From assembly GCA_030141605.1 (NCBI GenBank), contig JAQGDQ010000809.1, positions 29,315 to 93,314 of the forward strand: a stretch of DNA of 64,000 nt, written 5' to 3'. The DNA comes from Tubiluchus corallicola (taxonomy: Eukaryota; Priapulida; Priapulimorpha; Priapulimorphida; Tubiluchidae). Shown piece after piece: positions 35,101 through 48,900 of the stretch; the first letter of the stretch is position 1, and each line of letters starts with the position of its first letter. Under the pieces are notes generated by a model. It was given only the letters and a program-made list of their open reading frames with translations. It was not told the DNA's origin and did not search any database. Both the position numbers and the translations under genes were made by a program.

Positions 35101-36790
35101 CCAATAAACTTGATCTCATACAGAAATTGATTGAGTTTATCCAATGTTTCTAGTGTGTTGCTCAACCTATAAACCTGATCTCATACAGAAATTGATTGAG
35201 TTTATCCAATGTTTCTAGTGTGTCGCTCAACCTATAAACCTGATCTCATACAGAAACTGATTGAGTTTATCCAATGTTTCTAGTGTGTCGCTCAACCTAT
35301 AAACCTGATCTCATACAGAAACTGATTGAGTTTATCCAATGTTTCTAGTGTGTCGCTCAACCTATAAACCTGATCTCATACAGAAACTGATTGAGTTTAT
35401 CCAATGTTTCAAGTGTGTTGCTCAACCTATAAACCTGATCTCATACAGAAACTGATTGAGTTTATCCAATGTTTCTAGTGTGTCGCTCAACCTATAAACC
35501 TGATCTCATACAGAAACTGATTGAGTTTATCCAATGTTTCTAGTGTGTTGCTCAACCTATAAACCTGATCTCATACAGAAACTGATTGAGTTTATCCAAT
35601 GTTTCTAGTGTGTTGCTCAACCTATAAACCTGATCTCATACAGAAATTGATTGAGTTTATCCAATGTTTCTAGTGTGTTGCTCAACCTATAAACCTGATC
35701 TCATACAGAAACTGATTGAGTTTATCCAATGTTTCTAGTGTGTCGCTCAACCTATAAACCTGATCTCATACAGAAACTGATTGAGTTTATCCAATGTTTC
35801 TAGTGTGTCGCTCAACCTATAAACCTGATCTCATACAGAAACTGATTGAGTTTATCCAATGTTTCTAGTGTGTTGCTCAACCTATAAACCTGATCTCATA
35901 CAGAAACTGATTGAGTTTATCCAATGTTTCTAGTGTGTCGCTCAACCTATAAACCTGATCTCATACAGAAACTGATTGAGTTTATCCAATGTTTCAAGTG
36001 TGTTGCTCAACCTATAAACCTGATCTCATACAGAAACTGATTGAGTTTATCCAATGTTTCTAGTGTGTTGCTCAACCTATAAACCTGATCTCATACAGAA
36101 ACTGATTGAGTTTATCCAATGTTTCAAGTGTGTTGCTCAACCTATAAACCTGATCTCATACAGAAACTGATTGAGTTTATCCAATGTTTCTAGTGTGTCG
36201 CTCAACCTATAAACCTGATCTCATACAGAAACTGATTGAGTTTATCCAATGTTTCTAGTGTGTCGCTCAACCTATAAACCTGCTCTCATACAGAAACTGA
36301 TTGAGTTTATCCAATGTTTCAAGTGTGTTGCTCAACCAGTAAACCTGATCTCATACAAAAACTGATTGAGTTTATCCAATGTTTCAAGTGTGTTGCTCAA
36401 CCAATATACTTGATCTCATACAGAAACTAATTGAGTTTATCCAATGTTTCAAGTGTGTTGCTCAACCAATATAATTGATCTCGTACAGAAACTGATTGAA
36501 GTTTATCCAATGTTTCAAGTGTGTTGCTCAACCAATATACTTGATCTCATACAGAAACTGATTGAGTTTATCCAATGTTTCTAGTGTGTCACTCAACCTA
36601 TAAACTTGATCTCATACAGAAACTGATTGACTTTATCCAATGTTTCAAGTGTGTTGCTCAACCAATATACTTGATCTCGTACTGAAACTGATTGAGTTTA
36701 TCCAATGTTTCAAGTGTGTTGCTCAACCCATAAACTTGATCTCATACAGAAACTGATTGAGTTTATCCAATGTTTCAAGTGTGCCGCTCA
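35101..36790. repeat. 65-bp minisatellite, 26 copies
   Basis: Unit reads approximately CCTATAAACCTGATCTCATA, CAGAAACTGATTGAGTTTAT, CCAATGTTTCTAGTGTGTCG, CTCAA. Central copies are almost identical and differ at a few recurrent sites (TCTAG/TCAAG, GTCG/GTTG, AAACTG/AAATTG). Right-hand copies drift (CCAATATACTTG, one 66-bp unit near 36495). It lies just upstream of the first recognised MAP9 exon, probably in an intron. Confidence 0.95.
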
Positions 36791-36954
36791 AGAGTTGTTT
36801 TGGCATACAATCGAATGCACTTTTAATATTGTATAACATGGCGCCCATTGATTGGCTCTCAATTTGCTCAAGTCTAGCAATCTTTCTCTGAGACAGTGGG
36901 CACAACGTCATTTAGACTTTTATAAGTTTTTAATGCGATTTGCTATTTTTACAG

Positions 36955-39900
36955 TGTCTGTTGGTCTAGAACCTAAAACAGATCATGGAAGATATGGAAG
37001 AAGCCGTCATGAGAAGTTCCGTGCTGGAATTTCAGAAAAAGAAGATAAATCTGGTAGTAACATATTTCTAATTTGTGTACTTGCATGTCAGAATCGCCCG
37101 TATGTCGGCAATTAAAGTACAAGAAAACCCTAGTGATGCCCCTGATATCAGCTTGCAAATGAATGTCTTGCAGAAAAAACCTACCTCTCCAAGAACTCTC
37201 ACATGTTCCATGTAGCACTCTTGCACGGCTAACGATTTACCCTCCAATCCAACAGTGGGAGCAGCTTCAAGATGGCCACCAATAGGGCAGGAAAATACTT
37301 CGCAAACACGTCGGAGTCAATTGTAGCTGACATTAATATTACCTAAAACATGCGCAAAAATTGCCATGCTAGCAAAAATTTATTTATACTCCATAACAGT
37401 TGCAGGAATGACACGTTTAAGAAAATTACCAGTGTTGACCAGGTAAGCTACAATAAAGAAGTAGCTGTCTACAGCTATAGCTACTATAAAAACTATGTTG
37501 CTGTTAAAAGAAGCTAAAAACATTATGCAATTCTTGTGATGCTGTTTTGTAGTACAATGAAGGTTTTATAGACAGCTGTCTGTGTGAATAAACATGGTTT
37601 ACAAACAACAAATGCTAAATTTCCTACATGTATAAAAGACTTAAAGCACAAGAAAACCCTCCACTTACGTAAAGCTTAAAAAATTCGTCTTGAAATTTTA
37701 TATCCACTTACATACTACCTTTTCTCATACAGGTCTTGTATCGGCCGTAATGCTGTACAAAACGTGTAAATTTAAACTCCCGCGATGACCGTTAGGTGCA
37801 GCCATTTTAATGGTAGGTTGTTTGAAACAAGTTTTGATAACATTAAGTAAAGTTTGAAAAAATAATCAGAGAATTCGTAGCATACATGTTGCTAATTAAG
37901 TAAAATTTTAAATTACTGTATCTTGTCAATAAGATTAAAAATACGTTTTTGGCTAGTGAGTGGCTCACCCTGAAGGGAGGGCCAGCGATATTTTACCAAT
38001 TGGTACGAATATTTTAAATTATTAGTCTAGTAACATAAGTCTTTCCAGCAGGTAAGTGAAATGCTAAGTAATATAGGTTTGTACGGAAAGTTTTTTGGGT
38101 CATAATTTAGCTTTGCCCTTTTTCCCCTGATTTTCATGGCATAGTGACGTCATGTAATGGCACCGTTGTAACAGTATTGCGGGAGATTTAAAATGAAAAC
38201 TCACGAAAATCCCTTTTAACGTGAATACGATATGTGCATAAAATTCCTGTAAAGTAGTATAATTTTTTAAGGCGATTTTTCTGAAACCTACTTCAGGTGC
38301 CCCTTTTCTTGTCCTATAAGTTTTTCTTGTGATTCATATTTCCTGAATCTCCATTTCATGAGGATCATTTTAATACCAAGCTCATCGCTTTATGTTATTT
38401 ATGTTATTTCTGAGCTGAGATAATCCACATTGAAGGTGAGGTGCAAGCAATATTATATTAAATCCAGTAGATGGCTCTTCCTGATGAAGATCTGGGCTTG
38501 GTAACACAAAAAACCTGAAGCAAAATGACTGCTTCCACGAGGTTCTATCAGAGTTACAAGTTTTTTACAATTACAGTACTAGTTTCTAGCCAGACAATTG
38601 GGTACGGAGTTATAAAATTTAATTTTTTGAACATTTTCTTGATAATTTGATGCTAGAATATAAAAGTCCAACACATTTGGAGTTCGTTTTTATAAAAAAC
38701 TAAAAATTGAAATTTGACCAAATTTTTGTTGTTTTCTACTTCGAAGCATCATAACATAGTTTTAACTATGCTGACTTATGGATGGTTTTGGTTTGCGAGC
38801 ACACATTTAACTACTCAGCATCTTTTCTTGCCAATATTTTGTTTTTTAAAAATTAATTGGCTATGGCTGTTAATTACAATTTGCGCACATGAGCAGTTCA
38901 AAGAAAACGCTGTCTATCAAAAAATTTGTTTTGTTTTAAATCTGCTTTCCTAGCCTTTTCATTAAACGAGAAAAGTAACCAGAAACGAGTCTAAGTCTCA
39001 AGAACAGTTGCTCAAGCTTGCATAGTTTTGTGAATTTTCATTTTCAGTTTCATTTCAACTGCATATTTCAGATATCTTCTCAATGTTGGATGCAAAACTT
39101 TCGCAGTCTTCGCAGCTCGATGAAAAACTGAGCAGATTTGGTTTGCGTGACAGCCCTGGTCGAGAAACATCTAAATATTTGTCTGGGCAGGCTATGCTAC
39201 ATTCTGATGTGCCATCAGTTTTAACGGGTAGCTCCATGCCTGTGAAAGGTGAACTCATTTCTTCAGAAATAAAAGAAAGTCCCCGTCCTGTACCTCGAAG
39301 GTAAGCTTAATTAATGAACTAACATTTAGATTTTTACACGACAGAAATTTATTACATGCCCTCCAGTAAGCCTTTTCACAGTTTTGTTTTGAGCATGCAC
39401 AGTTGCTGTAGGTCAAAGGTTAAGTGTACCACAGCATCACATCTTAATTACAACCATCACATGACATGTGGGTAAAGCAAAGCTGTCTACCACATCAGAT
39501 CAGTAACTTCAGTTGTTTTATGTGGACTTTACTTGTTATGCATTAGTCTGTGCATAGAGTGATTTACTAGCAGTATCTTGCTTGGGAATAAGAAAAAATT
39601 AACTAGGTAAGCTTCTAGCTAGCTATTTAAACTGTTACTATCACAACAGCATGAGCTACGACACGTTGTTAAGTGCACACAATTGTGTTGTCTGGTACAC
39701 TTAACCTTTGACCTTTTCACGATCATCTTCAATCGCTGGAACTGTGAAAAGGCTTATTCGCAAACTAAGTAAATGCTCATAAATGTTGCCAGCCATAAAT
39801 TATTTTCTTTTTAAAGTGCTATGGGCTTTTGAAATTGATTTACTATTTCCAGCAGCCTTTGAGGTACAGCGTAAAACACGTACAAACATTTTAAGTACTG

Positions 39901-42900
39901 TATCAATGGAAGTTGCTAGGTAATTGTCTGTTTTGAGTAAAGTCTGTTTCAAGAGCCAGGTTTCGGTGTCTGTCTTCTGATTACTTAATGAATGTGGGCT
40001 TTTCATTTCTAGAAGCATATCCAGCAGTTCAACTCCCACATTAGAAGAGCATGGTAAAAAGGATGACAGCTTGTCACTTAGCAGGTCATCGAGGTTCCTG
40101 AAATCGCGTTTAACAAAACAAAAGTCAGTACAGGACCATGACCTGGAAGGTACTTACTACATATACTATGTTTCGTTAAGTAAAATAAACTCCCCATTTT
40201 CTAGTGCAGTCTATAATGATTGTCTTGAAAACAGAAAATTAATGGCTGCTATTAAATTGGCATTACATAATAATGGTCATAAAAATCATTATAATTGATT
40301 TAATAACAATCTGTTAAATTGCATTTTAAAATAAATAAGTAATTGAAGGTAGCCTATTATCTGAGACTGTATAACCTGCATCATTCGGCATTTCAGAACA
40401 GTGGATTATTCCTTTTATGGCAACGTCTACATTCTAATAAGTCTAGTATTTTTGACTTTTTATTTATTTTATACTGACATATTGTACTTTTGTATGTTTT
40501 TATTTTTTCATACCGTCTAATCTTTTCTTGTCAAATTTGAGTTTAATCAGATCTCTTAATTTAGTTTATAAATTGGTCAGTAGCTTTTCCGAGTGCGGGC
40601 TGCAGCAGCTAATCATTTTACTGTTCAGAGCATGGATCTAAATACATAAGTAACTTTTTGTAAAATTAACGTGAGTAGTATTTTAGCAAACTGTCTATAA
40701 AATAGACTGTGTACATCACAAAACACAGTGGTTACTCTGTAAACAGTCAGCTGAATCTTGAATACTCTCACAATGTTAGCGATGGTTAGTTTAATTTATT
40801 CCAGATAATAATAATAATTAGATGCGAATGAACTGAATTAACTGCTAGGATTTAGTTACATAAATTACTAAGTATAATTATCGTGATACTAAAGTCAAGT
40901 TTTCAATTTTAAAATCTGATGTTCTAAACTGTAGTTTGCATTAGTTAAATTGATGAAGGCTCCTGTAATGAGTGCCGAAACATTTGTAATTGAATAAAAA
41001 ACTGTCTGTTGGCCCATTCACATCTTCTTAGTGCAAAATGTTTGTTCTAGATTCTTATGCAGAACATGTGAAAGGTTGGTAGGAAATGTGTTACCTTATA
41101 AAGTCCGCCAATTCCCTATTGCACACATTGAAAAAATACAAAAATCTGAAAAGGATATAATAATTTTCAAACAGGTGTTGATGGCAGAGCAAATGGTTTT
41201 ACAGAAAACTCCCCTTTTCAAGACATTGATCTCTTACTGCAGCCTAAAAGTGAATCTGTGAAACATAAGCTGTTTGGTACGCAGCCAATGCCAACACCAA
41301 GAACAGCAATGTCCAAAGAGCTTGATCTTCATTCGTAAGTCATTTACTAATATTTTGTAACTACGTGGTGGCTTGGGAAAGTTGCTTGGGAAAGGCTTCA
41401 TTAGGCCAAAAGCAATTGATTTTCTTAAAACAATGTCTGCACAGTGTTGCCAGTAATAATGTCAAATTTGTATCCTGTATATTTAAATATTCTCCGTACA
41501 TTATACTGATATCATATACATTTACAGGCTTAATTTTTTTTACGCAAAGCCCTACAAAATAGTTACTGTAGTGCTCTGAAATTTTGAACATGTGAAGCTA
41601 TTCTGATGAGAAAAAAGTGTCATCATTACAAAAGTTATTTGCCAATTTTAAAATTTGTATGCTTTGTTATTAAGCATTCCAGCTGATTCAGCTGGCCTTA
41701 CATTTAGTTAACAACTTGTACTTTTGAAACAGTTTGGCCCTGGTCACCTTAAGCTAATCTCAAACACTCAGTAATGGTTGATGGTTATGATGGACCCTAG
41801 TTTGTACTAAGCTTAATCTTCCAAGCTGCAGCAGTGAATAGTTAGTACTATCTTACTCTTGTTCATTCGTATGTGTATCTTCCCAAAAACATTAGCTGCA
41901 TTAGAACTGTGATAGTGGATTCTTGCTGACTGCTGGCATTTAGTGAGATTATTCGTTATTGTAGGTCCATCACAGAAAAACTACATCGACTTTCATTAGA
42001 GAAAGATTTGGAACAAGTTGAGAGGCATGTATCGACTGAGAATGATCGTAATAATGCTGAGTATGCACTATAAATTAATATGTTTTCTGATTTGTCACTA
42101 GCTGAGTTGTACCTCATAAATTTTGTACGAGGATTAGTGACTCTTGCTGCTTGTTTAAGAAGCAACAGTTAGCAGTTGATTTGTAGGGCTTCCGATTTTC
42201 CGTTTCAAAATTGACCAAATTCCGTTTGAAAGAATTGTCAATTCCGCTTCACAGAAATTTGAGGTTAGGATGCCCTTATAGTTAATATTTGTCGTCAAAT
42301 TATGTTATATGTGGTTGATTGTAAATAAAAAAATTAATATGAATTAAGCATATAGTCTATCAGATATTTTTATGGCTTTACATGTACATAAGAACACCAA
42401 CATTTAGTTTGCACTTTTTAAACATTTATTTTGCACGAAACCTGTCTTTTACATTGCCATTATAGTATAACATAATTAACTGCTTGGTGTTTTCATTTGT
42501 CAAAGACTCCTTCCTGTCATTGAGCAAATGCTTATAATTTGAGAAGGAACGTTCAACATCTACACTTGAGACAGGTGGCCATATGTATTTTTTAGCAATT
42601 TTTGCTAAATTGGGATACCGAGGTTCAATTGTGCTCCAAAAAGCAGCAATACTAAAGTGGGAAACCTTTTCACGCAAGTGTTTGCTTTCTATTCGCTAGA
42701 AGCTCAAGCTAAAGATTTCCGTATTTCTCGTGGCAAATGCAAAAACAAATGGAGAAGAGACTTAGTGGTTGTGCAAGTTGCATTAAAAGTAAATGCTGGG
42801 GGAAAGCTTCTAGCAAGACCTTCCAAAACCTGACAAAACTGAATTTGCGGGAAAGTAAAAAGTAAAGTAATTTTGTCTCTGGTACGCATTAAATTTACAA

Positions 42901-45900
42901 CAAATCTGAATCAGGCCAATTCCGTTTTAAGTAGCTATTTCCATTTTAGTCGCCCATTCGTCCATTTTCCGTGATCGTGGAAAATCGTAGGCCCTAGATT
43001 TGTTTATGCAATTGATGCTTAGAAATTCCGAAAGAAGTCGGGTTTTGATCTATAAACTTAATGCTACTTGCCTCTGGAACTGTTATCTGTTTTGTGGGAG
43101 TAGTTACCACTGACTGACTGTGTGGTGCTTAGGATGAAAATTTAGACCTCTAAAAGTTGAGCCAGGATAACTGTGTTGGTGGAATGAGCGAGAGATCTTG
43201 AGTTCAATTCTTTTTTACAAGTTTCCATAATTTTCTTTCTCTGACAGTTTTCCTGTTAGACTAAACACTGTCCATCAAATAATGTTTGCAACTGATGCTT
43301 GTTTGAAAATGAAGTTATTGCCGTCGCTCTTGTAGTTCAAATCTTTTAACTATAGTAGCACTTCACTCATTTTTGTTGTTGAAAATCTCGGATTTTCAAT
43401 TAGATAGTTACAAACTTTGTCTTGCTAAATGAAAATAAATTTGAGATTTGTTTTTATTTATATTCAGTAAACACGTGGATTTTAATTTTTTACGTTTTTT
43501 TTATTACAGCAAAGTGCAAACACCAAGGAGTGCTCGTAGGTTAAAGAAATTATTGAGTCATCGTGGGACTTTTGATAAAGATGATGAGATTTTAATATCG
43601 GAAACTACGAAAACGACTCCCCCGAAGAAAGAACGTTCTTATCAAAGAGTTGCACTTGATAATAATTACCATGACAAAGTAGAAAGCAGTAAACCTGATC
43701 ATCTGATCTCTTTTGACCTTAAAAGCTCAGAAGATATTAGTCAAGTATTGCGGCCACCAAAGAACAACAAAACGTCTGCAAAGACATTTTTTTCATCAAA
43801 CATCAAATCAGCTGAAGGTAATACTAGTGTTACAATTTTAAATAAAATGTTGTTCAGCAAGGTTTTAAGTAACTACACAGCTATAGTATGATGATAAAAG
43901 TTTGCCTTTTATGTTACACTTGTATATATTGCTGTTTTCTGTCCTAAATTTCTAGTTACTAATGAATGACAATGCATGTTGTGATAGCTACCAACATGAA
44001 TGAGTTCTTTGTATTGATGTATAACTATTAGTTAGGTGCTGACAAATTTACAAACAAACAAAATTTACTGCAAACCAAAATTACCACCAAAATGCTATAA
44101 AAAATTATAAGAATTTTTCTGCCTTGACTTTTGTTACCATACGTAAACCCAATCGCTTCGTATAAGGGCAGTGATGCAGTTTAAATTGTACTATAACTAC
44201 TAGCGATTTAATAATTGTTCTTTATTTACATGAATTATAACAGCAATAATAGTTATTTTTGTTACCAAGTTATGATAGGTTCTCTGTATTGTGATTTAAT
44301 TTTTGATATTATTTGCAGATTTCTTTTGTTAAGCATAAAATACGATGGGAATTTAACATTGTGTACTGGTCCCCTATTTCTGCATTCTTTGCTTTCTTTG
44401 CTGTACAAGAAATTTTGCATGGAAATGTAGTTTTGTATATAAAAAAACTGCACCGATAAAATGCAAAAATATATATGCACATTTTAAGTCATCCTTTTCT
44501 CCTCTTAAACTGTTGAAATAATTAATTGAGAATTTAATTAACTGCTCAGCTGTTATAGTGTCATACTGATTATGATATAACTCATTAGACTTTCATTTTA
44601 AACTCATACAGCTAATAACTGATTACAATAGAATAATTGTCAAGAAAATGTAGTAGAAAATTATAAGATATTGTCCATTTCCTTTTTCTGTAACACTGCT
44701 ACGTGGTATGTCAGTAAACTTTATTTTTTACTGTTTTTAGAAGAATCCAACTTGCTTCTGAGAGATTCATCTCCAAAGAGAGAAGACACGCCCGCAAGAT
44801 TAAGAGACGCGAGTGAGAGTGAGACGGAGGATTCGGAATCTTACCCCTCTTCTGTTATTCTGGCTTACCCTCACAGCGGTGCAGGAGAACCAGTGGCTTC
44901 ATCAGGTTTACAAAATGGTAATGTTCTTTATGCAAAAACAAGATTGGATGACCAACATGTTACTTTATTTAGCAGTAAAAAAGGCCTCAAATATAGTGAA
45001 AGTATATAGTCAACAACGTGATGTCTGTGTGTTTACTTATTGTGCTAAACTATTACTTTGTTTATAAATGATATGATTTTGTTTGCTGTCCATTTGAACT
45101 TGAATGGAAAAAGACCACACGGGATTTAATCTTTGCTTTGCTGTATAATGCTTACAAAACTCATTAAAAATTAACAGCAAAAACGTCTTCAACATGGAAT
45201 TGCTCTCTGATTAATTTTGCTCTACTTTCATATTAACATTCCACAATGCCATTGATTTTCAGCGTCACGGTTTTTAACACCAGAAGAAACACCAACTAAT
45301 ATCAATGAAGCTCTCAGTATTCAGCCTCCCATACCACGTACAAGGGTTTGTTAACACAATTTACTTTGATTTTTATTATTATTATTATTATTGGTATTGT
45401 TATGTTCCAGCTTCTCATTACTGTACAGAAAAGTTTGTTTTACTTGCATGGTGTTTGAGATTCTGCAAGTTGAGATGCATTAGTGACTCATTACCCACTG
45501 ACAAGCCTACTTAATGTTGGTACTTGTGATAGGTCCAAAACCTGCTAATTATCAAAGATAATCATCTATAGTGAATCACTGAATTGGTGAAGTATCTTTG
45601 TCATATTTGGATGTGTTTATATCCTCCTACATTTATTATGTAGATAAGTGGTAGGGTACAGCACCGTAGATGACACCTGTAAAAGCAGTCTCACAGGTTG
45701 TCACCTATCCACTTACTGGACAGGTATTACTGAACTTCTGATGTGAAGCCTTCATTTATTACCACTCATCTTTTCCTCTTATCTCCTTGCTCAAGTGAAA
45801 GTGCTTTATTATAAATTTGACAGCATTGCAGTTGATCAATGAGTAAGCCAATGAGTGAGGAGTCAGTCTGCCAGTCATTCCATCAGAGTGCCTTGTGATG

Positions 45901-48900
45901 GAAAAACCTTTGAAGTTGCAGATTTCATTTTTTCTTTTTTCAAAGTCATGATCTTTGCAGCTCTTATAGTGGACAGTTATCATGCTGCAAGTAGTCTATG
46001 TGTGTTCACAATTTACTCCAAAATACCGTGGAGTTAGTGCAACGTAGAGTTTCGGTAAATCAAGTTGTCTTGCTTCATTATTTGTTGTATTGCTTCTAAT
46101 GACATGAAATCAAAACTCAATTTATTATTTTCTTTCACCTGGTTGATTTTACATTTATTTAATGTGTTTGACAGAGCAAATCTGTAGAACCAAAGGCAGC
46201 TAAACGATCTAGTCAGTTGCTTCAAGCAAAGTCAAAGAGCAAAGAAGATTTGTCAGAACGAATGAAGAATTCAACTCAAGAAAAGTAAGTTGCATTCACA
46301 TTAATGATGATTTGCATGTGTGTGATTTACTGTTAATAAAATGTCAGGCCAGCATCCCTAGAGTCACTTTACTAATTTTTGGTTAAGGATAGAAATCAAT
46401 CACTGCCCGCATTGATTTCCTGGATTTTTGTACTTGTAAAAATCATTGAATAAACTCACATAGCTATTGGACTTGGAAGCAAACATTTGAAAGAAAGGAA
46501 ACATTTTAGGAAAAATTGGGATTGAGCCTGCATTTAAACAAGAATGTTTAATGTTTTTTAATTAGGTTAATACTTTCACTAATCCGGTTGAGTAAAATAG
46601 TGTTGTGACGGTGGATGTGTAACACGGATGGTCCAAGCTCACGTTTTCTTTGTTTTTCATTTTCTTAATTTTTACATGCTATTTTTCAGTTGTGTTTGGT
46701 TCCAAAATTCAATAACTTTGGTTTTATTACATAATTATTTACTTTTAACTTAAATACAGTTAACCTCGGATATAAGACAATAGAGGCAAAAACCTTCCAA
46801 ATTTTGTTAATTTTGGAAACTTCCCGGAAAGCGATTTAGTTCCCCGGCAAATGACCATTGCAGATGACGTTAATCAAGTTTAATGATGGAAAACGTATTT
46901 GGTCCATCGAGTCCTTATGTGCAAGGAAATTTACTTGATTTCTATTGCATGGGACCTAAAAATGTCATCCCTTATAAGCGGAAATCCCTTATGTCCGAGT
47001 ACCTTATATACACAAATTTTTCGAAGGAGAAACGTTGCAAAAATTGGGATGGGCTTTGGTGTTCCCTTTTAAGCGATTGTCCCTTATAAGTGAGTATCTT
47101 ATGACCAAGGTTAACTATGATTATTTTTGTTTTCGCATACCTCTTCTTCAAATCCTGGATTTTTACAAATTTTGGAGCTTTAATTCAGAAAAGTTGGCTA
47201 TTTGGAGTCGACTGTGTGCAACATCACATTACTGACTTCAGTTAAAGAACATTTATGTAGAACTAACTGCGTTTGGAAGACCAGAGTTAGTGTGATGCGG
47301 CATTTTTCGCTACGATCTTTGTTTTTACGAATTGGAATGTCTTTGTTCAGGTTTCGCAATCAGTTGACGTAAAATTTATTTCGGATTTGATTATTGAAAA
47401 TTATTTTGACTTATAAGAGGCACTTTGCATGCAGACTTATACTGAATTAAGACTGTTGAATAAAAATGCATTATCATTTGTACTTTTGCTAACCTATGCC
47501 AAGTTTCTGCTGCATACTGGAATCCTGTACACTGTACAGCATGAACAGTTTGCAGCATTACTCTGCAGCTGTGATTAAGCTTTGTACATGTATCAGTGTT
47601 CAACTTATTAATAATTATTATTATTCTCCAGTGCACTTTAGTAACCAAATAGTAGGTTTTGCTAATGTTTGTGTATTTTTTATTATCAAATCATCCAACG
47701 CTTTTGTAACATCTATAATCGCAGTTGGATGAAAATTTTTTCGATTTCAAATTCATCTAAAAATCCTCAATTATTATTTTTACAGATGAGTTTGATTATG
47801 ACCTCAAACTCTGTGTATGATTAAGTAAATGACTCTCTTCAATGCTGGTCATGAACTTATAATGTTACAGACCTAGACGTTCGAAATCCGCCACTCCAGT
47901 TATGCGAGCACAGTCTAGAATAGGATCATTTCCGTTGACTCCGTCTACCAACAGATCTCGGTCTCCTACATTTTCAAGTTCGAAAGAAATATGTCAGGCC
48001 GTCTGGGAAGACTGGTATCTGAAAAGAATGGCTGAGATAAACAGGAAGAGGAGAGAGTCAATTAGCAAGGAAAAAGAGAAGCTTGAAAAGGAGGAAGAAG
48101 TAAGTTTTCTAATTTCTTTAGATTACTTTGAATTTCCTTTTATTTTTCCTTGCACAACTTGCATTTTTACTTCCTAAAAGACATCATCTAAAGACAGCGT
48201 CTGAGCTCAGTAATATAGACTTTAAAGTTCTTGTTTCATTCAGTGTATAAGTTACAGCAGCACATACATATCTGGTTTGCCCAAGACACTGCAAACAATA
48301 AGCAGTTGTTTTCCAATGTACCATTATAATGATTATGCTGACGACGATGATGATGATGATGCCGTGACAATGACCTTAATGGTAATGATGGTTGTGATAA
48401 TAATGATGAGAGGTCATATGATAAGCTCTCATAATCGGGGCATATTAACTTTACGATGCCCTGGACTGATAGTTGTGTCCTGCCCATCTCTATCATGAAT
48501 TTATGATTGCTTATATAATGAGTAGATTAAACAATTACTTGTAGTGTATTAGAAACACAATTAACCTAGTTTCTACGTGGTCATTATTAAATACATGTAT
48601 TAATATAAAAGCTGAACTGAGTAACTGCCTTTGGTGTGTTATAATATGAATTCGAATAAAAAAATAAGAGTGCCAGAGTTTCAAAATTCAAGTTTTTTTA
48701 AAAAATATTACTGAATTTGAAAAAATGAATAGGCCTAGGTATTGTGTCTAGTAATGGCTTGTCATAAAAAGCTTGTAACTGAAAATGTTGGAAGCGACAA
48801 CTGCTGTTACACAAAAAACTTATTGACTCATATAGGTTCCACTTGGTTCTCATACGTATTCTTCTTGGGATCCTAATAGAAATTTCACTGTTAGTGCCTC

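Noticed and set aside
35101-36790. CRISPR-like regular array
   Set aside because: Units are contiguous with no unique spacers, in an intron-bearing animal genome; it is a minisatellite.
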